The translations under genes and the position numbers were made by a program. Below the pieces are notes generated by a model, which searched no databases, was not told where the DNA came from, and worked only from the letters and a program-made list of their open reading frames with translations. From Lyophyllum atratum (lineage: Eukaryota > Basidiomycota > Agaricomycetes > Agaricales > Lyophyllaceae), in NCBI GenBank assembly GCA_014905825.1, contig JACGCN010000010.1, positions 744,001 through 808,000 of the forward strand: a stretch of 64,000 nt of DNA. Reading direction: 5' to 3'. Shown one piece after another: positions 10,952 through 21,273 of this stretch (position 1 is its first letter; the number at the start of each line of letters is the position of its first letter).

Positions 10952-12387
10952 ATGTCGTTCAACGGTAAGAGTGCACTCTCTTCCCCAGGCGAAATGAAGT
11001 CCTGACTTACATCCGCCCATTATAGGAACCACGTTTGACCCTGTGCATGAATCGCTTTACCACTATGTGCCCACTAGATCCGTGGCTTTCATATTCGTCA
11101 TTCTCTTTGGCATTTCGACATGTTAGCAGTTATGGCAGTTGTCCTTTCCATGCTCCGTGCTCATCACCAAGGTCTTTCAGTGGCGCATATGGCCCAGGCA
11201 ATAAGATACCGCATGTGGTTCTTTTTCCCGACGGCGTGTCTTGCGGGTGCCGGTGAAGTCGCTGGCTGGGCCTGTCGTATATTGAGCTCGTACGACGTGT
11301 CGGACCGGACTGCGTACATAGCTCAGTCAGTACCGCTCAACGTTTCCTCCGTGCTACGAATCGACTAACTTTCTATTCCAGATCCACTGCGACGGTGTTG
11401 GCTCCTATCCCTTTGGTCGCGGCAAACTTCATCATCTTCGGCCGTTTAGTTACTCGCTTGGGTCCCGCATACAGTAGACTCCCTCCCCGTCGATGTGAGT
11501 GCGCGACCTTCGGCCTGTTACTGTACGAGGAATGCGACTTGCTGATGGACGTTGTTTGATTGTTAGATACCATCGTCTTCGTATCTTGCGTTCGTGTGAT
11601 ATCCTGTCCTTCAAATAGCATCGACGACTAACACTGGTGGGGTCCCAGGATATCATTTCGTTGTTCATTCAAGGCGGCGGGGGAGGACTCGCAGCACAGG
11701 CTGATGATCCATCGAAAGCTCAACTCGTAGGTGTTATGTGGATTTTTTCAATGCTGACACTAACCTATCATCGGGTCTTCAGGGCACTAAAATCATCCTG
11801 GGTGGGATCATCTTTCAACTCAGTAAGACAGTTATATTGCATATCCGACATCTTTAAACTCTGAATATGCCACCCAGTCATGCTCACGCTCTATTGCTGC
11901 CTTGCCATGGAATATCTCGTGCGATATACTCAAGGAAGACCAATCCATGCCCAAGAGGACGGCCCAGAGTACTTTCGGAATCGAAAGGCTGCCATGACGC
12001 CCAAGCTCAAAATAATGACACTCGCCCTCGCTTTCAACACACTCTTCTTAGTCATACGGTAAGTCCTTGAATAATCAGTGTCATGGCATATCTCATCTCG
12101 TTTCCCAACAGTGCCATTTATCGCACCGTCGAATTTGCGGACGGTTGGAACGGAAGAATCATCTCAACAGAACTCTACTTCAGTGCGTCACTCCCTCTAA
12201 GCGCCCAAAAATACCATTCAAACAATCCACACCTCGTGTTACAGATATTCTCGATGGCGCGATGATAGTCCTCGCCATATATGCTTTCAATTTTGCGCAT
12301 CCTGGGGTTATGCTAGCCGCTCGCAACGACCCTTTCGTTGATGGATATGAATTGGGGCTGAGCCACCATGCGATCGCGGCGGCGTAG
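10952..12387 (+). CDS. RTA1-like lipid-translocating exporter family protein
   Basis: Seven-TM protein of the fungal RTA1/RTM1/RSB1 family (LTE family), linked in yeast to resistance to toxic lipophiles and to export of long-chain bases. The start at 10952 gives MSFNG, then an intron. Family blocks follow in order across short introns: YVPTRSVAFIFVILFGIST, AIRYRMWFFFPTACLAG, GEVAGWACRILSS, VLAPIPLVAANFIIFGRL, DIISLFIQGGGGGLAA, KIILGGIIFQL, EYLVRYTQGRP, AIYRTVEFADGW and the final helix LDGAMIVLAIYAFNFAHPG. It ends at a TAG at 12387. The order and number of hydrophobic blocks fit a complete protein. Neighbours are oxidative enzymes, so export or tolerance of a lipophilic compound is a reasonable inference. 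Confidence 0.88.
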
Positions 12388-13160
12388 GGTTCATTACACT
12401 GTGCTCGATGCCGATGCCATCATTTTATAGCGCGATAAAAATAAGCTGCGCTTGCGTTCACAACGGAGAGTCATCGGAGTAGTGGAAACATACAAGTTGG
12501 CACGCAATGTCATATAAATGGTCAAGCTGCCCAATACTGGCTTCAGCCTCACTGTCTCACCCATCTCCCTCGCCTCGCCGGACGCTGGATTGTCAACAGA
12601 TGAGGCAGTGTTGGTTTTTAGGAAAGGATCGGGCAGAAGATCTGTTGGAGACGATTGACCGCTCATGCGAATCACTATCTGCCAACATCCTACATACAGG
12701 GAAGCAAAAGTGATCATAGGTGTTCCTGACAGATTACTCTACCTATCGATTCTCACACACCTTCTCCAACATCCTTTCAGCCTTGCCCAACCGACAAGAG
12801 GAGACAAGAGGTGCTGTTCAGTTGGCCGCTTTAGGTAATAGGCCGCTTCTCCAGATGATCTCATTTCTAGGAGATCAGGCTGTGATCACGTTCCTCCTAG
12901 CTCCACGCTGTTGATCAAAACAATAACTTGAACAATATTGTTGTTATGCTTCGAATTCATTTTCAAAGGGTGTACAGCCATCGTCCGACAAACAATTCTT
13001 GGAGGCGGAAGCAGCTCTCGAGCTTGCCAATTCGTTGCGTATGACTCGTGTTCCCGCTCTACTCGAGTAGACATATAGGACGCGAGGTATATGCGGTGCT
13101 GGCGTTGAAGGGCATCTCCCGGCCAACTCGCATTGTCCATACTAGGCATCTACTAGCCCC
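12388..13160. other. Interval with one unassigned minus-strand frame
   Basis: A minus frame at about 12394-12717 (near 107 codons) is open and rich in Ser, Thr and Pro, but no domain is recognised and it could be chance. The rest of the interval is the 5' flank of the next 7-TM gene. Confidence 0.3.
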
Positions 13161-14420
13161 ATGCCGGATACCAGACTCCAGAGCGATGCAGCGCAACTCG
13201 TGGGCGTTTTCGTCGAATGTATATTCTACGGGATCTACCTCATCACCTTCATCTCCTCCCTGAAATGCATCCTCTGGTCTGGTCCACAGCGCACCTGGGC
13301 ATCACGGCTCACCGGCAACTGGATGATGTCCACAGTAGTGCTCCTTATGTTCATATTTTCTACGTTGAACCTGGCCTTGGGACTTGTCCGGCTTTTGCAA
13401 GGCTTAGTTTATCATACGCATCCCGGGGGTGGTGCTATTAAGGAACTGGGTCAGGACTGGATCAATATCATAAAGGTCAGTAGAAAAAAATCATGTACTG
13501 TTTTTCTGACACTAAGCAACGCCGTGTAGCCTCTCTGTGTTCACCTACAGACCATCACGGTAGATGTTGTTCTTGTAAGTGTTTACGTTGAAAATTCGCT
13601 TGGCCATCTATTTGACTTTGCGCTCCAGATATACCGATGCTGGGTCATGTACAACAAGTCCTACCGGGTGGTGGTATTCCCCACCTTTTTATGGCTTGGT
13701 GGAGTTGCGGGGACGGCTGTAAGCATGTACATGCAGGGCATCCTGACGTCCGGGTCTCGAGTCGCCGGAGGAAAGATCTCTCTTGTCTACATCGGTTTCT
13801 GGTCCGGAACCATTGCTATCAATATCTATGCCACCAGTAAGTTCATCAGCCCGTTTGCCCGTCGTTCCCTTTCTGACTTGCTTCCCAGCATTGATCGTCC
13901 TCCAAATTTGGCGCGCTGTCAATGAAACTGCTAGGGCACACAGATTCACACCGTTTTTCTCAATGCAACCTCGAGGCAGACTCCACACTGTCATGCGAAT
14001 CATCGTTGAATCGGGGTTAATTTACACTGTCATGACCGTCATCATCTTTATTACCCAGATCACGGGTAGTAACTCGGTTTATATCACGACTGCTGCGGTA
14101 CGTCCAGAATCTATGGTATCTCATGGTATAAGACTGCGCGTGTTAATGGACTATTGCATTGGGGTATATTCTAGGGGATTCAAATCACCGGGATTACCTT
14201 CAACTTAATCTTAATTCGTGCCAAACGAGCGAGCGATCATGCCACCATTGGAGCTGGGAACGTATCAGTGGGTACTGGCAAAGCCGATCCGAAATGTGTG
14301 AGCTTATGTAATGGCATTTCTGATGATTTCGTGGCAAATCCTGGATATCGACGCGCACCACCTCCTGACAAAGCTCCGGCACACCAATCATACTCGGAAC
14401 TATGTCTCCATATGAACTAA
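13161..14420 (+). CDS. Seven-TM fungal membrane protein (7-TM B), tail replaced by insertion
   Basis: Close paralogue of the gene at 18843. The start gives MPDTRLQSDAAQLVGVFVEC. Hydrophobic segments follow (FYGIYLITFISSL, STVVLLMFIFSTLNLALG), then the signature IYRCWVMYNKSYRVVVFP after short introns, then VESGLIYTVMTVIIFITQ and the last helix ending ITFNLILIRAKRASD. At 14269 the frame runs into a 614-bp inserted element, which supplies an unrelated tail and a stop at 14420. The original tail, ending RHSSSF, is still open at 14883-15071 in the frame that joins exactly if the element and one target copy are removed. The membrane core is intact, so a protein with an altered tail may still be made. 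Function is unknown. Confidence 0.75.
14262..14268 (+). repeat. Left target-site duplication (gtatcag)
   Basis: Seven bases immediately left of the inserted element; an identical copy follows it at 14883-14889. Confidence 0.85.
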
Positions 14421-14882
14421 GTGGCAGGGAAGTGTTTTGTGAGCAAAAACCTTCAGCGCGGGGTAACCAGCAATGGCGAGGCGCGTCTCGACGCGTTAAT
14501 TTGATGACATAAGCGTGCGTTTGCCCAACAATTCGACGACCCCGTGGCAGCCTGTTCCAGGTCATTTAGGACCTAATCAATTGCTGTAGCACGCGTCAAA
14601 TGGCATTCTATTTGTATTCTAGATTACAAAATGAAGTTTCTGGGGCCAAAATGTTGTGTAATGACAAAAGTGAAAACAGGATAACCATCATCGTGACATT
14701 TTTTTTGAGTTCTGCAATCTAGAATACATGTAGAATGAAATTTCTAACCAAATCCACCATACAAACTTCCCCTCAATGTTACTTGATTGTGCTCTGCCGT
14801 GGCTAGCCAAAAGATCGTGTCTTTTTGGCGTGTGGGACCGCTGCTATCGGAGTTTGAATCAACCGTGCGCTGCCAGTACCCA
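14269..14882. mobile_element. 614-bp non-autonomous DNA transposon (MITE-like)
   Basis: Seen directly: it begins TGGGTACTGGCA and ends with the exact reverse complement TGCCAGTACCCA, giving 12-bp perfect terminal inverted repeats. It is flanked by the 7-bp direct repeat gtatcag, or 8 bp if one mismatch is allowed. It interrupts the last coding exon of the 7-TM B gene, and the paralogue at 18843 shows the uninterrupted arrangement. It encodes no recognisable transposase and contains an internal palindrome (14604-14737) and a T-run. Target size would fit hAT-like or related families, but the superfamily is not certain. Confidence 0.88.
14604..14737. repeat. Internal palindrome inside the element
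   Basis: Arms of about 24 bases (cattctatttgtattctaga... against ...tctagaatacatgtagaatg) include a perfect 13-base pairing core, tgtattctagatt with aatctagaataca. It could be a subterminal structure of the element or a smaller nested palindromic element; no clear target duplication was found for it. Confidence 0.6.
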
Positions 14883-14889
14883 GTATCAG
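14883..14889 (+). repeat. Right target-site duplication (gtatcag)
   Basis: Second copy of the seven target bases, immediately after the right inverted repeat. The 7-TM B reading frame resumes here. Confidence 0.85.
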
Positions 14890-15071
14890 AGCATATCTCA
14901 TTCACGGCTCGCCCAACACGTACATCCGCTGATTATAACCGGAAATACGAATGCAGTACACATGGTGATGTCGAAGAAGAGCTTACCACGAACGACATTG
15001 GCCTTGATAGGGAAGTAGGCTTCGATGACAAAACCAGAGATATTAGGACTCGCCATTCAAGTTCTTTCTAG
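14883..15071 (+). pseudogene. Stranded 3' coding end of 7-TM B
   Basis: The frame reads SEHISFTARPT..., then STHGDVEEELTTND, and ends TRDIRTRHSSSF at a TAG at 15071. The tail of the paralogue at 18843 reads SAHISFTYPT... and ends CRDISVRHSSSF. Removing the element plus one target copy joins 14268 to 14890 in frame, so this is the original C-terminus cut off by the insertion. It is no longer translated with the gene unless the element is spliced out. Confidence 0.85.
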
Positions 15072-15510
15072 TCCATTTCCCGAGTACAGTGTGTACCATT
15101 AGTTTCTTTGTGTTTAATTCTCCCATATAACCTTCCTGCATATCAATTCCATTCATCTCATTCAAAGTATACATGCCTAGGTAGCTGTTGTGAATCTAGA
15201 TTCGATCGAGCTGGATTTCCTCAATAATATTCACGTAACACGGACTGAGTTGCCGATGAGATTGCTTGGGCGGCGATGTGGCAATACTGATGTGGATCTA
15301 ATCTTATCTCCGGCTTCGCTGGCCTACTACAGTTTAAACTTGAACCAGTTTCGACCGGAAGTAACTCTGTCTGCCTGCTTGGGGTCCACACCTTTCTACG
15401 TTGACCTCTGTTGTAAATTGCACGTGAATCACTACCTCGTACTCACTCGGCTGTGACCAGCTTCGATACCTCACCCAAGCCCTGGCTCGCGAGTCAAACT
15501 TTTACTAACG

Positions 15511-17248
15511 ATGGACGAAGCACGGCTGTATCATAGTGCTCTTTATGTAAGTACGCGTCTATGGTCTACATTTGTGGTGGCCCGCATATCCCACGCTGAA
15601 CTCGTTCTTTTTCATCAGGTTCAAACATCAACTCAGCATGGAGCCACGAAGTATAATGTCGTTCGTCTTCAGACGCGGAAACGACTTTTTAACCATCTGA
15701 AGTGCAGCGATAGGGCACGAATCCATTGCTAATGGGGACACCAAGACAATCTGCATCATCGGGGCGGGCCCTGCTGGCTTGGCTGCTTTGAAGATCTTCC
15801 TCGACTCACCACAATGTGAGGCCGGAAAGTGGAAGGCCACGGCGTTTGATTCACGAGACCGGATAGGGGGTGTCTGGTTAGTGACTATCAGCAGATTGAC
15901 TACGCCCTACTCCGCTAACATCGACTAATGATGCTCCTCTTCTAGGCTGCCTGCACCTGCAACAGATGATCCGCCTCTCAGTTCTCTGTACGATTCGCTT
16001 ACCACCAACCTGCCGCATCCAGTGATGGCTTTCACAAGCCACTCTTTCCCCCCGTCCACACCACTTTTCCCCCGCGCAAGCATTGTGCACAAATACTTAG
16101 ACGACTACGCCGACCACTTCCGACTCCGGCCCCATATCCAGCTTAACACATCAGTCACTTCCGTCACCCGAGAGCATTCCAACTGGAAAGTCACACTATC
16201 AACCGGTAAGGTTCTCCCCTTCGACCTTGTGATAGTGTGCAACGGACATTATCGCATACCCCGCTACCCCGATACGCCAGGCCTTGCTCAATGGCTCAAT
16301 TCAGGCCGAGCCAGCCATTCCGCATGGTACAGGCGCCCCGAAAATCTCGGTGATAGAATTCTAGTAGTCGGCGCGGGGCCCAGCGGGCTGGATATATCAG
16401 CAGAAATGCGCACAGTCGCAGGAACCGTCATTCATTCGGTCAGTGGGACCCCAGCGGAGGATTTTGGGAACCTCAAGCGTCGCGGCCGCGTCGCACGCTT
16501 CGGCGAGGACGGTCACGTCATCTTCGAAGATGGGACGACGGAAGAAGGGGTCAGCCATTGCATCCTTGCGACTGGATATGAGTTCTCGTTTCCTTTTTTC
16601 TCTGCGGATATACTGCGTTCTAAGGCCCCGCCACTCGCGCCACCGCTTCCGAGCGAGATGTACAACTCGACCTACAGCATCTTTCCTTTAGCGAGACATA
16701 TGTTCCCCTTGCAAAATGCCTTCCCGCCTTCTAGCCTTATATTTCTGGGGCGAATACTTCACCGCGTGGCGCCATTTCCAGTGCTGGAGGCACAGGCGCG
16801 GGCCGCGCTGCATGCATTTGGCAATCCTGGGAGCTTAGATCCCATCCGGGAGTCAGTGGATGTCATGGCGCGGTACGAGGAACTCAGTCTGCGAGTTGGG
16901 AATGATCCATCGGCGATCGCGAAAGCATGGCACCGCTTTGAGCCATTGGATCAGTACGACTACCGGAGCGCGTTATATAGCTTTGTTGTACGAGCAAGCG
17001 AGGATTCAGGGCCGGTTCGAGATGGCGAAGAAGGGAAGGGTAGCAGTGCGTATGCGGAATGGGAGAAAGAGGGATATGTTAACAGGACTCTGCTGAGGAA
17101 TGCCTGGGTGAAGTTGGAGAAGAGCCGGGAGGCGAATAAGTGGGTAAGAGGCGTTGGGGAAGGTGGGAAGCACGAATGGGTTGAGATGATGAGGAAATTG
17201 ACGACCTGGGCCGAGGAGCAGGAGATACCGTCGGATTTTCGATACTAG
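15511..17248 (+). CDS. Flavin-containing monooxygenase (FMO)
   Basis: FAD- and NADPH-dependent monooxygenase that oxygenates N or S atoms or small organic substrates; the substrate is unknown. The FAD motif IIGAGPAGLAAL lies near the N-terminus and is followed by RDRIGGVW. After a short intron a long exon (about 15944-17248) carries an FMO-type signature SGRASHSAWY, the NADPH motif VVGAGPSGLD and the ATGY motif in LATGYEFSFPFF. There is no in-frame ATG just upstream of the FAD motif. I therefore place the start at 15511, with two small exons and introns (donor GTAAGT at 15547, acceptor cag near 15620, and a second intron ending near 15703). That 5' structure is tentative. A truncated relative lies at 7897. 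It is flanked by 7-TM genes on the same strand. Confidence 0.87.
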
Positions 17249-18842
17249 TACGTCTATATTCTCATCTTATGCGTGCATGACAGTGAAGCTCGAAGCAGGA
17301 GTTACACGACTTTGAAAGTACGCTAAGCAGTTCAGGACTTGGTATCGACTGGTTTTCCGATGTTTTGCAATTTGTCGCTTGACAACGCTGATCTGTGCAC
17401 TCTTCTCTCTCTTGACTGTGTAATCCTGGCGCGAGATAACAGACCCCGGGACCTCACCATCGTGATGCACAGCCCACTGTTGGACTGGGGAATCAGTTAG
17501 AGGACCACCGGTGGGATCGGAAGGCATGAACCACACCCTCACTGCTATGGTTCATCTCGCCAGTCTGCATCCTTGTTGGGGTCTCAGAAACTGATCAACC
17601 CCACCATCACCTCATCCTCACAACTCGGCGAGCGGTAAGCTGTGACTTGTATAGCCACAACTCATCGGTCTTGCTCATTCCTTCTCTAGATTTTTCTCGC
17701 CTCTATAGCGCCAACCTGCCAGTGGGGAGGCAGTGTCCTATGACTGTGTTCAGACGGCAAAAAACAAAATATAGCATGTAACGACGACCATCGCTTACAT
17801 GGTAAGGACGTGGAACGTTATGAACTGTTGTTCGGGTGCTCGTCTATCGCATGATTCCCATCTGCGGTCAGCTTCATCCCAGATCGTATTCGGAAGTGAC
17901 CGTCAGTCAACCAATGATCGATGCTCGATGTGCTGGGAACCGATACCCAAATAGAGCATTTTGATTTTTGGTGAGGTGCGTATTGACTCGTCGTTGGCTG
18001 ATCAAGGTCAGGTGGTGAATTAGGAAGGAAAAAAAGATCCACTGTTGGAGCAGCCATTCCCAAGGCTGCTCCAATAGAATTCAGGCCGGTGGCGCCTCGA
18101 GTCGGAAGGCGACATATTATCGGTGGGTTATCTTCAGATTCCCATAACACTGCCGTGATCAACGGGCGGGATCACTTCCTTTTGCGGAATGTGGTTCCTA
18201 TTCCCCGAAACCCCAGGACCACTATAGTTTTTCAGCTGACGGATAGCGTTCAGATGTGAAACGACGAACTCACTCTAGCATTCTAAGTCAACCTGGGTGC
18301 CGTTTCAATGAAACTGATTCATTCCATTTCCTCCTGTTTCTAGGATACGTGGAGGATCGATTTCCCCCTTATGACATCTGTAACACATATGAGATCATCG
18401 AGCGCCAGGGTTTATTTTACTCGGCGATCCTCACACGCTCCTCCGTTTCAATTGACTTCCAAAGCGTGCAAAACTGTCAAACCTTGAGACAGGAATTGCC
18501 ATTCACTTCTGTTCGGCAGCGGGGGACTCCTAGTTTTGGGAGGCATTGGACCTATGATCTGCAGACCACATTCACGTGAGACGTTCCTCTTTCGTTGAGA
18601 AGCGTTATCATTGTGATACTGGCTCTGATAAAACCAGATATTAGAGTAACGGGCGATCATTTGACGAACAATCTGTCAAAGCTACTCAATTGTGGAGGAC
18701 GACCACGAACTGCGGGCAGGATAACTTTACTCCTGTGATTAGCGTTCCTTCTATGGACATGGTCAGGACTTAATATATGGTGCGTTGACCTTCCTCGCCT
18801 TCTCCTCGTCCCCATTGCATTCGCAGTCCCTAGTCTCGAGCC
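17249..18842. other. Gene-poor interval
   Basis: About 1.6 kb between the FMO and the third 7-TM gene. Short minus frames (17267-17542, 17818-18162) have no recognised domain. The end of the interval should hold the 7-TM C promoter. Confidence 0.4.
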
Positions 18843-20104
18843 ATGCCGGATACAAGGTTTCAAAGTGATGCGGCGCAAGTGGTGGCGGTCTTCGTTGAAT
18901 GCATATTCTATGGAATCTACCTTGTCACCTTCCTCGCCTCCCTCAAGTCCATTCTCTGGTCTGGTTCCCAGCGCACCTGGGCATCACGACTAACAAGCAA
19001 CCGGTCGATGTTCCTGGTCATCATGGTGATCTTCACAATCTCGACACTGAACCTTGCTTTGGGACTCGTACGCCTGTTGCAGGGATTAGTTTACCATACG
19101 CAACCCGGCGGCGGTGCCATCGCAGAACTAGGCCAGGATTGGGTTAACATTGTCAAGGTTGGATAAGGATGAAATATTGGGCCGTGCTTATGATTGACTT
19201 GTGCATGGCAGCCTCTAACTGTCCATCTACAGACAATCACGGCAGACGTCGTCCTCGTAAGTTTTTACTTCTATAACGCACTTCAACATCGTTGACCTTT
19301 AAACTCAAGATCCATCGATGCTGGATAATGTGTGACAAGTCGTACAGAATGATCATATTTCCCGTGTTCTTGTGGCTGGGAGGCGTCGCCGTTACAGCTC
19401 TGAGTATGTACATGCAGGGTGTGTTAACCTCCGGGTCTCGGGTCAACGGTGGCACACTCTCGCATGTGTACATCAGTTTCTGGTCTGCAACTATCACTAT
19501 CAATATCTATGCCACCGGTAAGCTGATGCCACCAATGTGCCTTGCGCAATCTCTCTGACTTGCATTTCAGCGATGATTGTCCTCCGAATATGGCGCTCTG
19601 TTAGAGAAACTGCTATGGCACATAGATTCACTCCGTTTTCCTCACCGAAAAGTCAAAGCAGACTCCAAAATATAATACGGATCATCATCGAGTCTGGTTT
19701 GATCTACACCGCCATGAGTATCATCGTCTTCGTCACCCAGCTGTCCGGCAGCAACTCAGTCTACATTACCACTGCAGCGGTACGTTTCGCAAACGTCATG
19801 TTGACTTTCCAGAGCTTTAGCTAATTCTTCTTTCTATCGATCATAGGAAATTCAACTCACTGGCATTGCGTTCAATTTGATTCTGATTCGAGCCAAGAAA
19901 GCGAGCGACCAGGCAACTACTGTTGTGGCTGGGAATATCTCAGCGCACATCTCATTTACATACCCCACAAACGGAACTGCTCCTGATGCCCAGAAACATG
20001 ATAGCACTATCCATACTAATCGCGGGACAGAAGTTGAGAGAGCACTAGTAGACCTCGCCGAGAAGTGCAGAGATATTAGCGTTCGACATTCAAGTTCTTT
20101 TTAA
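18843..20104 (+). CDS. Seven-TM fungal membrane protein (7-TM C), intact paralogue
   Basis: Starts MPDTRFQSDAAQVVAVFVEC and tracks the gene at 13161 throughout. Hydrophobic helices include FYGIYLVTFLASL, FLVIMVIFTISTLNLALG, MIIFPVFLWLGGVAVTALS, TITINIYAT, LIYTAMSIIVFVTQ and ITGIAFNLILIRAKKASD. The signature IxRCWIMCDKSYR follows the second intron. The polar tail ends CRDISVRHSSSF with a TAA at 20104. Five or so short introns sit at the same places as in the paralogue. This copy shows what the interrupted gene looked like before insertion. No function is known for the family; the RHSSSF end shared by both copies suggests a constrained cytoplasmic tail. Confidence 0.78.
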
Positions 20105-21273
20105 TCAAAGCGACAGATGTACTTGCCCTATCGCCGCCGTGAATATCTTGCTTCCACTATTGCCGCTTTTTTCACACTACTAGTCATTGCTCGATATACT
20201 ACTCCGGGTATATTCATCCAGCTCCATGTACGCATGTGCATTTAGTGCAAATATTGGCTTTCTGTATTCACCACCATACACCCTGGTGTGTGGTTTTTTT
20301 TCTTCTCTGCGCTCGCTGGTGGGTATATTAGGCTGCAGAGCAATAGGTGTCAGTGGCCGTTCAAATTTGGTCCATCGGACATCCGAAATCGGTGGTTATG
20401 GTAATTTTCGCGGTGACGCGCTGTGTTCAAAATTCCTCTGCAGCGTTGCCGCTCTTAGCCTGCCACGGCATTTACCGCACACCCTTGGATCCCCGCTCTA
20501 ACTCCTCCTCCTCCTCCTCCAACCATCTATTGGATCCAGTACTGGGAGCGACTTGTACACATGCCCCTGCCTGCGCCGTCATGAATGTCCACGGGGTATT
20601 CATCTAGGTGTCGATGACTTCAATGCCCGATTAATTACCGTCAGTACATTTGTTTCTCACCCACCAGAAGGAATGTTCTCAGTAATACCACACAGCTGTC
20701 GGCCGTCTTTCATCAAACGGAGTGGGCATCCCCCGGTACCTGTTCCTCGGCCTATGTCGCGTCGCTGGAATGCTATCCTTCATGATGTACTATAACATGA
20801 CGTGCAGAATCTGACCAGATCACACCAAAGCTATCCCTATATTCTCATCTTATGCTACTTGTGCCGAATAGACGTTCATCGAAGCTTTCCACGTCCACCT
20901 TATCCGCGAGACCTTCGAACGTAACTGCAGACGGCACATTGGGTGGCGGCTGGTTCCACCTGAAGCTTAACGATGGCCTAACCCAAAGGACTGGTTAGGT
21001 GAACAAGACACGCATCAGAAGGTTAATCAGGCGATGGTCGTGTCAGACTTAAGAATGGCAATACGGAAATTGTTCACGAGGCCGCCTGCTCGAAAAGTTC
21101 CTATCGCATCGCAGAAGATCCTCGAGTCAGGTCGATGCTTTCACACAGGCTCATTTTCATCTTGGCTTCGCTAGAACGTACGCCATATTCACTGGAGCGA
21201 ATCCACTTATTCGTTTCCCTTTCCTCTGCGTTTCCTTAGCCCATCTCCTGTCCTTGCTTTTGACGCTCTGAAC
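20105..21273. other. Intergenic with a small CTC microsatellite
   Basis: No gene recognised. A short pyrimidine microsatellite (tcctcctcctcctcctcc) lies near 20502-20521. The last few hundred bases precede the MFS gene. Confidence 0.5.

Noticed and set aside
17400..17520. Possible tRNA or Pol III-type element on the minus strand
   Set aside because: Only a weak B-box-like string is present and no cloverleaf forms.
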